Shown: positions 1 to 8,561 of the stretch, piece by piece | Layout: every line of letters starts with the position of its first letter | How positions within the stretch are numbered: position 1 is the first letter of the stretch | Assembly: GCA_001897755.1 (NCBI GenBank) | Contig: MKUJ01000019.1 | Span: forward strand, 3,437 to 51,293 | Source of the DNA: Afipia sp. 64-13 | Lineage (GTDB): Bacteria > Pseudomonadota > Alphaproteobacteria > Rhizobiales > Xanthobacteraceae | Length of the DNA stretch: 47,857 bases | Reading direction: 5' to 3' | Notes under the pieces: generated by a model | Told to the model about the DNA's origin: nothing | Seen by the model: the letters and a program-made list of their open reading frames with translations, nothing else | Databases searched by the model: none | Translations under genes and position numbers: made by a program

Positions 1-456
1 CTGTTCGAGATCGCTGATCCTCAAGGACTCTGGGTCGAAGCGTTGGCCTATGATGGACTTGATCCCAGCGCGGCCATCAAGGCAACGGCGGCAGATTCTG
101 ACGGAACCTCGTTTCCCCTGTCCTACCTTGGAACGAGCCGCACCCTGAGGCAACACGCCTCCGTGATGCAATTCGCTATTCCAAAACCTCCCTCTGATCT
201 TCGCATCGGTCAGCCGATCACCGTGCTCGTGCAAGGCGGCACGGCAAAAGTAGGGCTGATCCTCCCCCGTGATGCCGTCGTGAAGAATGGCAATGGCGAG
301 AACATCGTCTGGTTGCACGTTGCGCCCGAGCGTTTCGAGCCGAGACCTGTCCGGACCGAACCACTCGATGCCAAGAGAGTAATCGTGGCATCTGGCCTCA
401 ACGCTTCCGATCGGGTCATCGTGCGCGGCGCGGACCTCATCAACCAAATCCGCTAG
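1..456 (+). CDS. RND efflux periplasmic adaptor (CzcB/CusB-like), 5'-incomplete
   Basis: C-terminal 151 residues of a membrane-fusion (periplasmic adaptor) protein; the frame is open from base 1, so the start lies outside the window. The visible part has the beta-barrel and membrane-proximal segments typical of heavy-metal RND adaptors: an opening LFEIADPQGLWVEA stretch, a segment ending in GQPITVLVQGG, then IVWLHVAPERFEPRPV and the closing ASDRVIVRGADLINQIR. It would bridge the inner-membrane RND pump encoded 8 bp downstream to an outer-membrane channel across the periplasm. The tight spacing argues for one operon. Substrate is not readable from this fragment; the metal context is inferred from the CzcA-like partner. 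Confidence 0.85.
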   Translation: MFEIADPQGLWVEALAYDGLDPSAAIKATAADSDGTSFPLSYLGTSRTLRQHASVMQFAIPKPPSDLRIGQPITVLVQGGTAKVGLILPRDAVVKNGNGENIVWLHVAPERFEPRPVRTEPLDAKRVIVASGLNASDRVIVRGADLINQIR

Positions 457-464
457 GAGCCATC

Positions 465-3400
465 ATGTTCAAGCTCATCGTTCAGACGAGTTTGCGCAAT
501 CGCCTGTTCGTTCTGGCTGCGGCGGCGGCCCTCGTCGCTTACGGCCTGTTCGTGCTCCCGCGCATCTCGATCGATGTCTTCCCGGATATCAATCGACCGA
601 CAGTCAACATTCTGACCGAAGCGGAAGGCCTCGCCCCGCAGGAGGTTGAACAGCTCGTCACGTTTCCCATCGAAACGTCGATGAACGGCATGCCGGGCGT
701 CGTCCGCGTCCGTTCGGTTTCCGGCGTCGGGCTTTCGGTCGTTTATGTGGAGTTCGATTGGGGCGTCGACGTCTACCGGGCGCGTCAATTCGTTTCGGAA
801 CGCCTCGCCCTGATCCGGGAGCAGTTGCCCTCGACGGTGAACCCACAGATGGGACCGGTCACCTCCATCATGGGCGAGATCATGCTGATTGCCCTCACCA
901 CGGACGGCAAGGCGTCGGCGATGGACGTGCGCGAGATCGCCGATTTCGTGGTGAGGCCGCAGTTACTGTCCATCCCGGGTGTTGCCCAGGTGATCCCCAT
1001 CGGCGGCGAGGTCCGCCAGTATCGGGTGACGCCGAACGTAGCCACCATGCAAGCGCTCGGGGTGACGCATGAACAGATCGAACAAGCGGTTGCACGCTTC
1101 GGCACGAATAGTGGCGGCGGATTCGTCGATCAACACGGCCGGGAATTCCTGATCCGCAATGTCGGACTGACGAGAAAGATCGAGGACCTTGGCAATACCG
1201 TCGTCGGGGGCCGCGATCATCAACCCATTCTGTTGAAGCAGGTGGCGCAGGTCGATTTCGCTCCGCGCGTCAAACGGGGAGATGCGGGCTACAACGGCAA
1301 ACCGGCCGTGATCGTCAGCGTCCAGAAACAACCTGCGGCGGATACCGTGGCGCTGACCCGGAAGATCGAATCCACCCTGAAGGATATGCAACGGACATTA
1401 CCCACCGGAATCACGGCGACCAACGTTCAGTTCCGTCAGGCGACGTTCATCGAGACATCGATCCACAACGTCGAACGCGTGCTCGTCGAAGCGTCGATCG
1501 TCGTCGCCCTGATCCTATTCGTTTTCCTCGTCAATGCGCGGGCGACGTTCGTGTCGTTGACCGCCATCCCGATATCGATCCTGGTGACGGTGCTGGTCTT
1601 CAGCGCCTTCGGGCTCACCATCAATACGATGACGCTGGGTGGCCTCGCTATCGCGATCGGTGAACTGGTCGATGACGCGGTCGTCGACGTCGAGAACATC
1701 CTGCGACGGCTTCGGGAGAATCGCTCGCTTCCCAGTCCTCAACCGGTTCTCGACGTGATCGCGAAGGCGAGCCAGGAGGTCCGCTCCGGTATCGTCTATG
1801 CGACGATGATCACCATCCTCGTGTTCGTCCCCCTGTTCGCGCTTCCCGGAATTGAGGGACGGCTGTTCACCCCGCTCGGTATCGCCTATGTCGTTTCCAT
1901 TTTGGCGTCCTTGTTGACGTCGGTGACCGTCACTCCAGTCCTTTCCTACTATCTCCTTTCCGGAAAGACGCGTTCCAGCGAGCGTGACAGCGTCGTCGTA
2001 AGAACCCTGAAGGAAGGCAACCGGCGACTTCTCGCTTGGGCATTCGATCGGCGGCGCTTCGTCCTTGGGGCGATCGGCATTGCCGTTCTGATGGCCGGAT
2101 ATGCCGCGCTCATGCTACCGCGAAGTTTCCTGCCGCCTTTCAACGAGGGCACGCTGGTACTGTCGCTTCAATACAATCCCGGCATCTCACTGGCGGAGTC
2201 CAATCGTCTCGGCCTCTTGGCCGAACAGCTTCTGGCGTACGTCCCGGAAGTGAAGTCGGTTGGACGCCGAACGGGTCGCGCCGAACTCGATGAACATGCC
2301 GAAGGAGTCCACTTCAGCGAGATCGATGTCGATCTGAATCCCTCCAAGAGACATAAGGCCGAGGTCCATGCCGACATCCGGGACAAACTGTCGGCCTTGC
2401 CCGCTTCCGTCGCGATCGGACAACCGATCAGCCATCGGCTCGACCATTTGCAGTCGGGCGTCCGTGCGCAAATCGTTCTCAAGATTTATGGGCAGGATAT
2501 CGATACGCTGCGCCAGTTGGCGGAGACGACCCGTCAACGACTGTCGACCATCCCCGGACTGGTCGATCTTCAGGTCGAAAAGCAGGTTCTGATTCCTCAA
2601 GTTCGGATTCAGGTCGATTACGATCGCGCGGCGCTCCATGGACTCACGCCCGCCGCGATCACTCAGGCACTCGACACTCTGTCGAACGGCCGCAAGGTGT
2701 CGCAGATCGTTGACGGCAATCGGCGCTTCGATGTCGTCATGCGTCTGTCCGATCAGGATCGATCGACCAGCGGTCTCCGGGATCTCCTGATTCCGACCTC
2801 GTCGGGGTTCGTCCCCTTGAAGGAGGTTGCGGAGGTGATCGAAACCGACGGGCCGAACCAGATTCAGCGCGAAGGCACGCAACGCAGGATCGTCGTTTAC
2901 GGAAACGGCGACGGCCGCCGTGGCTTGGGCGATATCGCGTCGGACATCCAGCGGGCCATCGCCGCGGTCAGCTTGCCGCAAGGCTATACCACCAGCCTTG
3001 AGGGAACGTTCCAGGCGCAGCAGGAAGCGACGTGGCGTATCGGCATCCTGTCGCTGGTCTCGCTGGCGATGATCTTTCTGGTTCTTTACGGTCGGTATCG
3101 ATCGGTCGCATTGGCATCGATCATTATGGGCGGCATCCCGTTGGCGTTGATCGGCAGTGTCATAGCCCTGACCATCGCCGGAGAGCCGTTGTCAGTGGCC
3201 TCGATGGTCGGCTTCATTACGCTGGCGGGCATCTCGGCCCGCAACGGGATTCTGAAGATATCCCACTACGTCAATCTGGCGCTCCACGAGGGTGAACGGT
3301 TCGGCCGCCAATTGATCGTGCGAGGCAGTCTGGAGCGGCTGTCGCCCGTTCTCATGACGGCACTCTGCGCTGGCCTGGCGCTGACGCCCTTGTTGTTCGG

Positions 3401-3584
3401 CGCGGATGAACCGGGACGGGAAATCCTTCATCCCGTTGCCGTCACGATCTTCGGCGGCCTGATGAGCGCCACGGCGCTCGACGTCGTCGTGACGCCAATC
3501 CTGTTCCTCATGTTCGGTGAGAAGTCCTTGAACCGTCTTCTCAATGAGCACGCCGCAACCGCCCAACCGGCGGAAGCGTTCTAA
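465..3584 (+). CDS. CzcA/CusA-family heavy-metal RND efflux permease
   Basis: Full-length 1039-residue inner-membrane RND pump, the usual length for the heavy-metal (HME) subfamily. N-terminal TM1 is followed by the ISIDVFPDINRPTVNI periplasmic entry. Two duplicated halves each have a large periplasmic loop and six-helix bundle, with TM4-like GELVDDAVVDVENILRR near residues 400-415 carrying the proton-relay acidic residues. It would drive proton-coupled export of metal cations together with the adjacent adaptor. Start chosen for the GGAG Shine-Dalgarno 5 nt before ATG. Close relatives pump Co/Zn/Cd or Cu/Ag; the ion cannot be settled by eye. The first gene(s) of the operon, including a possible outer-membrane channel, lie left of the window. 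Confidence 0.93.
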   Translation: MFKLIVQTSLRNRLFVLAAAAALVAYGLFVLPRISIDVFPDINRPTVNILTEAEGLAPQEVEQLVTFPIETSMNGMPGVVRVRSVSGVGLSVVYVEFDWGVDVYRARQFVSERLALIREQLPSTVNPQMGPVTSIMGEIMLIALTTDGKASAMDVREIADFVVRPQLLSIPGVAQVIPIGGEVRQYRVTPNVATMQALGVTHEQIEQAVARFGTNSGGGFVDQHGREFLIRNVGLTRKIEDLGNTVVGGRDHQPILLKQVAQVDFAPRVKRGDAGYNGKPAVIVSVQKQPAADTVALTRKIESTLKDMQRTLPTGITATNVQFRQATFIETSIHNVERVLVEASIVVALILFVFLVNARATFVSLTAIPISILVTVLVFSAFGLTINTMTLGGLAIAIGELVDDAVVDVENILRRLRENRSLPSPQPVLDVIAKASQEVRSGIVYATMITILVFVPLFALPGIEGRLFTPLGIAYVVSILASLLTSVTVTPVLSYYLLSGKTRSSERDSVVVRTLKEGNRRLLAWAFDRRRFVLGAIGIAVLMAGYAALMLPRSFLPPFNEGTLVLSLQYNPGISLAESNRLGLLAEQLLAYVPEVKSVGRRTGRAELDEHAEGVHFSEIDVDLNPSKRHKAEVHADIRDKLSALPASVAIGQPISHRLDHLQSGVRAQIVLKIYGQDIDTLRQLAETTRQRLSTIPGLVDLQVEKQVLIPQVRIQVDYDRAALHGLTPAAITQALDTLSNGRKVSQIVDGNRRFDVVMRLSDQDRSTSGLRDLLIPTSSGFVPLKEVAEVIETDGPNQIQREGTQRRIVVYGNGDGRRGLGDIASDIQRAIAAVSLPQGYTTSLEGTFQAQQEATWRIGILSLVSLAMIFLVLYGRYRSVALASIIMGGIPLALIGSVIALTIAGEPLSVASMVGFITLAGISARNGILKISHYVNLALHEGERFGRQLIVRGSLERLSPVLMTALCAGLALTPLLFGADEPGREILHPVAVTIFGGLMSATALDVVVTPILFLMFGEKSLNRLLNEHAATAQPAEAF

Positions 3585-3607
3585 CCCCAACCCAACGGAG
3601 AAATGCA

Positions 3608-3982
3608 ATGCTCAAATATGCTTTCATGACCATGATCGTCGCCATCACGGCTTCAATCGGTCCGGCAACGGCGCAAACGAAGAAAGGTGCCAATGGTGGC
3701 CCGGTCGTTGCCTCGCAGGGACATCCGATCGAGTTCGTCCACAAGGGACAGGACATCATCTTCTATGTCGGCGATGACGATGGATCGCCGTTGCCGACCA
3801 AGGAAATGAAGGGGCGTGCAACCATCCAGCAAGGCGGCAAAACCGCGACCGTGCAACTCAAGCCCAGCCCTCCCAACATGATGGTCGGCAAGGCCGACGC
3901 TGAACTGGCACCGCAAGCCCGTGTCGTGTTTTCCGGCAGCCTTCACGGGCATTCCCTGACGGCTCGATATACGGTGGAATGA
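3608..3982 (+). CDS. small exported protein of the efflux operon
   Basis: 124 residues with a clear Sec signal peptide (MLKYAFMTMIVAITASIGPATAQ, cleavage after TAQ) and a predicted beta-rich mature part with GGPVVASQGHPIEFVHKGQD near the N-terminus and several Met/His residues (PNMMVG, SLHGHSL). It starts 23 bp after the RND pump, preceded by AACGGAGAA, so it is probably translated from the same message. By position it may be a periplasmic metal-binding companion or chaperone for the pump, but I do not recognise a named family; function is inference only. Confidence 0.8.
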   Translation: MLKYAFMTMIVAITASIGPATAQTKKGANGGPVVASQGHPIEFVHKGQDIIFYVGDDDGSPLPTKEMKGRATIQQGGKTATVQLKPSPPNMMVGKADAELAPQARVVFSGSLHGHSLTARYTVE

Positions 3983-3998
3983 ACGACTGTTCTTACAT

Positions 3999-4031
3999 GA
4001 GGCAGCCGCAGACAAGGTCGGCGGCTGCCTC
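3999..4031 (+). terminator. hairpin after the RND operon, weak terminator
   Basis: Perfect 11-bp inverted repeat, GAGGCAGCCGC and GCGGCTGCCTC, with an 11-nt loop, 16 bp after the stop of the small exported protein. The downstream tail is only AATTCTC, so it is either a poor intrinsic terminator or an mRNA 3' stabiliser. Confidence 0.45.
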
Positions 4032-4125
4032 AATTCTCGCGTCCTCGAATGAGGTCGCGAGATCCGGAACCAAACAAGCAATGCCAAGACCGCTCATGCC
4101 TCGAATATGCCGATGGAGATGACAC

Positions 4126-5463
4126 ATGTTGTCGATCCTTGCCAACCGCACCTATCGACACCTGTTCGCGGCGCAAGTCATCGCCCTGATCGGCACTGGC
4201 CTGATGACCGTGGCTCTCGGGTTGTTGGCCTTCGAGATCGCGGGCGACCGGGCGGGCGCAGTACTCGGCACCGCCCTTGCGATCAAGATGATTGCCTATG
4301 TCAGCATCGCGCCTGTCGCCGGCAACCTTGCAGGTCATGTACCGCGCCGTTCGTTTCTCGTGACCATGGACCTGATCCGCGCATCCGTTGCGGTCGCGCT
4401 GCCGTTCGTGACTCAGGTCTGGCAGATTTACCTTTTGATTTTCCTGCTTCAGGCGGCCTCCGCAGGATTTACGCCGACCTTTCAAGCCACAATCCCCGAC
4501 GTGCTTCCAGATGAAGCCGATTACACCCGCGCCCTGTCTCTGTCCCGTCTGGCCTACGATCTGGAGAACCTGCTCAGCCCGGCGCTGGCCGCCGCGCTGT
4601 TGATGGTGATCTCGTTCAATGTCCTGTTCGTGGGCACTGTCATCGGTTTCCTGTGTTCGGCTCTGCTTGTCGTGTCGGTACACTTGCCCTTCGCGACGGC
4701 GACGGCAGCCGCAGGTCAATCTTTCTATGAAAAGACCACGCGTGGCATCCGCATCTACCTCGCGACGCCGCGCTTGCGCGGGTTGCTCGCTTTGAACCTA
4801 TCGGTCGCCGCAGCAGGAGCAATGGTCATCGTTAATACGGTTGTATTGGTGCGTGGACCGCTAGGGCGCCTGGACAGCGACGTTGCACTCTTGTTGGCAT
4901 GCTTCGGTGGCGGATCGATGCTCGCAGCCTTGTTGTTGCCGTACATGCTGGACCGCCTGCCCGATCGCCCCGTGATGATTTCCGCGGCAGGCCTGCTGAC
5001 CACTCTGCTTGTCATCCTTGGGATCATATTGCGGAGCACGGCTTTTGATCTGACTTGGCCGTTGTTGCTTGGACTGTGGGTGCTGGTTGGAATCGGCTAT
5101 AGCGCAGTTCAGACACCGACCGGACGGCTCCTTCGACGCTCGGCACACACTTCCGACCGACCTGCGGTCTTCGCCGCTCAGTTCGCCCTGTCGCACGCCT
5201 GCTGGCTTCTGACCTATCCACTGGCGGGCTGGCTGGGCGAAGCGGCAGGCCTATCCTTCACGGCGCTTGTTCTCGCGGTTGTTACCCTCGTCGGTGTTGC
5301 AGGAGCGTTGCTGATGTGGCCCGCGGAAGACCCGGAGGTCATCGAACATGACCATCCCGACCTCGCCCCTGACGATCCTCATCTTGCCGATGCCTTTCGG
5401 AACCGGCATGCGCACGCTTTTGTCATTGATGACCTTCACGCGCGTTGGCCCAACGATGCCTAA
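4126..5463 (+). CDS. MFS exporter with His-rich C-terminal tail
   Basis: 445-residue major facilitator with about 12 hydrophobic segments, beginning NRTYRHLFAAQVIALIGTGL, of the EntS/NreB-like (MFS_3) type. After the last TM helix (about residue 400) there is a cytosolic tail rich in His and Asp (EHDHPDLAPDDPHL, RHAHAFVIDDLHARWP), a feature of metal-exporting MFS proteins of the NreB kind. Together with the neighbouring metal genes this points to export of a divalent cation (Ni, Co or Cu), but the substrate is inference. It stands alone with 143 bp upstream (hairpin included) and 131 bp downstream. Confidence 0.85.
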   Translation: MLSILANRTYRHLFAAQVIALIGTGLMTVALGLLAFEIAGDRAGAVLGTALAIKMIAYVSIAPVAGNLAGHVPRRSFLVTMDLIRASVAVALPFVTQVWQIYLLIFLLQAASAGFTPTFQATIPDVLPDEADYTRALSLSRLAYDLENLLSPALAAALLMVISFNVLFVGTVIGFLCSALLVVSVHLPFATATAAAGQSFYEKTTRGIRIYLATPRLRGLLALNLSVAAAGAMVIVNTVVLVRGPLGRLDSDVALLLACFGGGSMLAALLLPYMLDRLPDRPVMISAAGLLTTLLVILGIILRSTAFDLTWPLLLGLWVLVGIGYSAVQTPTGRLLRRSAHTSDRPAVFAAQFALSHACWLLTYPLAGWLGEAAGLSFTALVLAVVTLVGVAGALLMWPAEDPEVIEHDHPDLAPDDPHLADAFRNRHAHAFVIDDLHARWPNDA

Positions 5464-5594
5464 CATAAGGCGCATCTCAGAAAGATGCTTCTGAGTGCCT
5501 GTCTGCCTTTAATCCTGAATCCTGACCGCCCGTTTGAACTTTCCGTCGCCCGCGGCATTGACGACCATCCCTTCGCCACGACTGGAGAACGGCC

Positions 5595-5999
5595 ATGCAA
5601 GCCCAGCAAATGATCAGTACCCACCCTGACGTGCGTGGGCAAATCAATGACGCACTGATCCGTTGCATCGAGGAATGTTATTCCTGCGCTCAAACCTGCA
5701 CATCCTGTGCCGATGCCTGTCTCGCGGAACCCAAGGTGCGCGATCTGACACAGTGCATACGCATGAACCTGGACTGCGCCGACATTTGCAACATCACCGG
5801 ACGCATTGCGACACGGCGTACCGGATCGGACGAGGAAATCATCAGGCGTATGCTCGACGCCTGCGGCGCCGCGTGCCGCCTTTGCGGCGAGGAATGCCAA
5901 CGGCACGCCAGCATGCACGAACATTGCCGTGTTTGTGCCGAGGCGTGTCAGGGTTGCATGCAGGCCTGCGAAGCGGCCGGACGCAGCATGGCCCACTAA
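5595..5999 (+). CDS. Cys-rich four-helix bundle copper-binding-type protein (DUF326/Csp-like)
   Basis: 134 residues with well over a dozen Cys in repeated CxxxC and CxxC spacings (CIEECYSCAQTCTSCADAC, CAEACQGCMQACEAA), the pattern of DUF326 and the copper-storage Csp proteins, which bind many Cu(I) ions inside a four-helix bundle. There is no signal peptide, so it is probably cytosolic. SD-like GGAGAACGGCC precedes ATG. It lies between the MFS exporter and the chromate genes as a single gene. Role inferred: copper sequestration. Confidence 0.88.
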   Translation: MQAQQMISTHPDVRGQINDALIRCIEECYSCAQTCTSCADACLAEPKVRDLTQCIRMNLDCADICNITGRIATRRTGSDEEIIRRMLDACGAACRLCGEECQRHASMHEHCRVCAEACQGCMQACEAAGRSMAH

Positions 6000-6165
6000 G
6001 TGCGATAGGAATCGGTGCCGAACTGCGCATGGGTTCCTAGCCAGCGGTACTTGTTCAGTTGACATCGCGGCGTTTACGGCAGTAGCCTACCGTTCTGGGG
6101 ATCGCGATCTCCCCACGAGGCGACATGCTGAAGTATCGCGTCCCGTTTCCAACGAGGGCGCAGCT

Positions 6166-6993
6166 ATGTCGTCATACACGTCCATCTCCATCGAAAAGCT
6201 TTCTCGGTTGATCGGCACGGCGAATGCGCCTGCGCTCATCGATGTGCGCACGGATGCCGATTTTGCAGAGGATCCCCGAACGACTCCGGGCGCACTTCGT
6301 CGCTCATCAGAAACGGTGTCTGATTGGGCAAACACCTTTGCGGATCGTTCGGTGATCGTCATCTGCCGCAACGGACAGAAGATCAGCGAGGGGGTCGCCG
6401 CGTGGTTGCGGCATTCCGGAGTATTCGCTGAGATCCTCGACGGAGGTTTCGAAGCCTGGAAGGCAGCGAAGCTGCCGCTGGTTCCTGCATCGAAACTACC
6501 TCCTCCGGATGCAGAGAGACGCACGGTCTGGGTCACCCGTTCCCGTCCCAAGATCGATCGGATCGCCTGCCCCTGGTTGATCCGACGTTTCGTCGATCCC
6601 CATGCGGTCTTCCTGTTCGTCTCCCCTGCCGAAGTGGAATCCGTCGGACAACTGTACGGCGCCGCCCCGTTCGACATCGAGAATACGTTCTGGAGCCATC
6701 GTGGCGAACTGTGCACGTTCGACGTCATGGTCGAAGAATTCGGACTGTCCATGCCAGCACTTGATCGTTTGGCGATCATGGTCCGTGCGGCGGATACCGG
6801 TCGGCTGGATCTTTCTCCGGAGGCCCCTGGTCTTCTTGCTGCCTCGCTCGGGCTCTCCCGAATGTACGACGACGACCTCGAACAGCTTGAGGCTGGAATG
6901 CTGGTCTATGACGCCTTCTACCGTTGGTGCCGTGACGCAACGGGCGAGACGCACAACTGGCCGACGGCAAAGCCAGCCCAGAAGGCAAGGTAG
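6166..6993 (+). CDS. rhodanese-ChrB C-terminal domain fusion, chromate resistance
   Basis: 275 residues. Residues 1-105 form a rhodanese domain with active-site loop CRNGQK (Cys67). Residues 115-265 match the ChrB C-terminal domain, including WVTRSRPKIDRIACPWLIRRF and the later WSHRGELCTFDVMVEEF. In chromate operons ChrB proteins help sense or confer chromate resistance; the rhodanese-fused form is a known variant. I placed the start at ATG 6166, where homology begins; the open frame extends upstream without support. The SOD gene follows 19 bp later, so the two are likely co-transcribed. Not the DNA-binding ChrB regulator form, because the N-terminal winged-helix part is replaced by rhodanese. 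Confidence 0.87.
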   Translation: MSSYTSISIEKLSRLIGTANAPALIDVRTDADFAEDPRTTPGALRRSSETVSDWANTFADRSVIVICRNGQKISEGVAAWLRHSGVFAEILDGGFEAWKAAKLPLVPASKLPPPDAERRTVWVTRSRPKIDRIACPWLIRRFVDPHAVFLFVSPAEVESVGQLYGAAPFDIENTFWSHRGELCTFDVMVEEFGLSMPALDRLAIMVRAADTGRLDLSPEAPGLLAASLGLSRMYDDDLEQLEAGMLVYDAFYRWCRDATGETHNWPTAKPAQKAR

Positions 6994-7012
6994 CCGGGAA
7001 CGGGAAAGAGCG

Positions 7013-7600
7013 ATGACCTACAAGATAAAGCCGCTGTCCTGCGATCCAAGCCGCGTCCGGGGAATGTCCGAACGGATGATCATCAGTCACTACGAGAACA
7101 ACTACGGCGGCGCCGTGAAACGCCTCAACCTGATCGAAGAAGAACTCGCTGAACTCGATTATGCCAGAGCGGCTGGCTTCCTCATCAACGGGCTCAAGCG
7201 CGAACAACTGATTGCCATGAACTCGATGACCCTCCACGAAATATTCTTCGATGGTCTCGGAGAGCCGAGCGAACCGGACCCCACGCTTCAGGAGGCATTG
7301 ACCCGCGATTTCGGTTCGTTCGAGCGATGGCGCGCGGAGTTTGTTGCCATGGGGAACGCGCTGGGTGGAGGCTCCGGGTGGGTGCTGCTGTCGTGGTCAC
7401 CGACCGGCAGGCTCGTCAACCAGTGGGCGGCGGACCATTGCCACACGCTCGCCGGAGGCATGCCGATCCTGGCCCTCGATATGTATGAGCACTCCTATCA
7501 CATGGACTACGGCGCGAAAGCCGCCGACTACGTTGGCGCCTTCATGGCGGCAATCAGCTGGTCTGCGGTTCGACGGATTTATACGGGGCTCCGGGGCTGA
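7013..7600 (+). CDS. chrC: Fe/Mn-type superoxide dismutase (ChrC-like)
   Basis: 195 residues of the Fe/Mn SOD fold. By alignment to the classic family the four metal ligands are present: His26 (ISHYENN), His75 (MTLHEIFF), Asp156 and His160 (LDMYEH). The sequence is divergent from housekeeping SODs, and in chromate transposons and operons an SOD of this sort (ChrC) sits beside chrB and chrA and deals with superoxide made during Cr(VI) reduction. SD GAAAGAG lies just before ATG. The gene symbol rests on context as much as on sequence. Confidence 0.88.
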   Translation: MTYKIKPLSCDPSRVRGMSERMIISHYENNYGGAVKRLNLIEEELAELDYARAAGFLINGLKREQLIAMNSMTLHEIFFDGLGEPSEPDPTLQEALTRDFGSFERWRAEFVAMGNALGGGSGWVLLSWSPTGRLVNQWAADHCHTLAGGMPILALDMYEHSYHMDYGAKAADYVGAFMAAISWSAVRRIYTGLRG

Positions 7601-7636
7601 ACTCGAACGATCGGCTCGATCAAGGAGGACGCCTTC

Positions 7637-8509
7637 ATGCGCTTCAAACTTTGGACCCTGATTTCGATGCTCATCTCGCTTGCCACCGTCGCCAACGCCC
7701 AGGAGATCGACTGGCAAAAAGTGGACCATGCTCTCAACAGGAAACCAACCGTCGCGGGAGACGTGCACCGCTACGGCTTCCCCCGCACCGATCTCACGGT
7801 GACCCTCGATGGCGTGACGATCAAACCGGCGCTGGCGCTGGGCGGCTGGGTTGCATTCAAGCCGATGCATGGAGGGGCCATGGTCATGGGCGACCTCGTC
7901 TTGCTAGAGACCGAAATCAATCCCGTCATGGCCAAGCTGATCGAGGGTGGGTTGGAAATTACCGCCGTCCACAATCACCTGCTGCGGGCAACTCCGGCGA
8001 CCTTCTACATGCATGTCGGCGGGCACGGCGATCCTGCAAAAATGGCCGCCGTGATCCACGATGCCTTGGCCGCGAGCAAGACACCGCCCGAAGCATCGTC
8101 CGCGCCCTCGGGGGCCGTCGATCTTGATACGACCCATCTCGACCAAATCATCGGAACAAAGGGGCGGTCGAATGGCGGCGTCTATCAATTCAACGTGCCG
8201 CGCCACGATCCGATCACGGAAGACGGCATGCCGTTGAGTCCCGTCGCGCCATTAGGGCTTGCCATCGGCATCAATTTCCAGCCAACCGGTGACGGTAAGG
8301 CAGCCATTACCGGAGACTTCGTCCTCACGGGTGATGAGGTGAATCCGGTCATCACGGCGCTGCGCACAAACGGCATCGACGTGACGGCGGTCCACAGTCA
8401 TATGCTGACCGAGCAACCCCGGCTGTTCTTCCTGCATTTCTGGGCCGTGGACGATGCAATGAAACTGGCTCGCGGGCTCCGTGCCGCTCTCGACAAGACC
8501 AAACTGTAG
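7637..8509 (+). CDS. exported DUF1259 protein (LppY/LpqO-like)
   Basis: 290 residues with a signal peptide (cleavage after VANAQ) and two related halves. Each half contains a GGWVAFKP- or GINFQP-type strand, a GDFVL or GDLVL turn, EINPVM or EVNPVI, and ITAVHNH or VTAVHSH followed by a Phe-rich strand ending in H(V/F)xG or HFWAV. This duplicated pattern is DUF1259, a family often found next to chromate transport genes but with no established reaction. The paired His in AVHNH/AVHSH suggest a metal site. Strong GGAGG Shine-Dalgarno. It sits between chrC and chrA. Confidence 0.87.
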   Translation: MRFKLWTLISMLISLATVANAQEIDWQKVDHALNRKPTVAGDVHRYGFPRTDLTVTLDGVTIKPALALGGWVAFKPMHGGAMVMGDLVLLETEINPVMAKLIEGGLEITAVHNHLLRATPATFYMHVGGHGDPAKMAAVIHDALAASKTPPEASSAPSGAVDLDTTHLDQIIGTKGRSNGGVYQFNVPRHDPITEDGMPLSPVAPLGLAIGINFQPTGDGKAAITGDFVLTGDEVNPVITALRTNGIDVTAVHSHMLTEQPRLFFLHFWAVDDAMKLARGLRAALDKTKL

Positions 8510-8561
8510 TGGGTCGTACCGAGCGCCGTAATGGCGATCCACCTGATCCGGGAGAACGCGC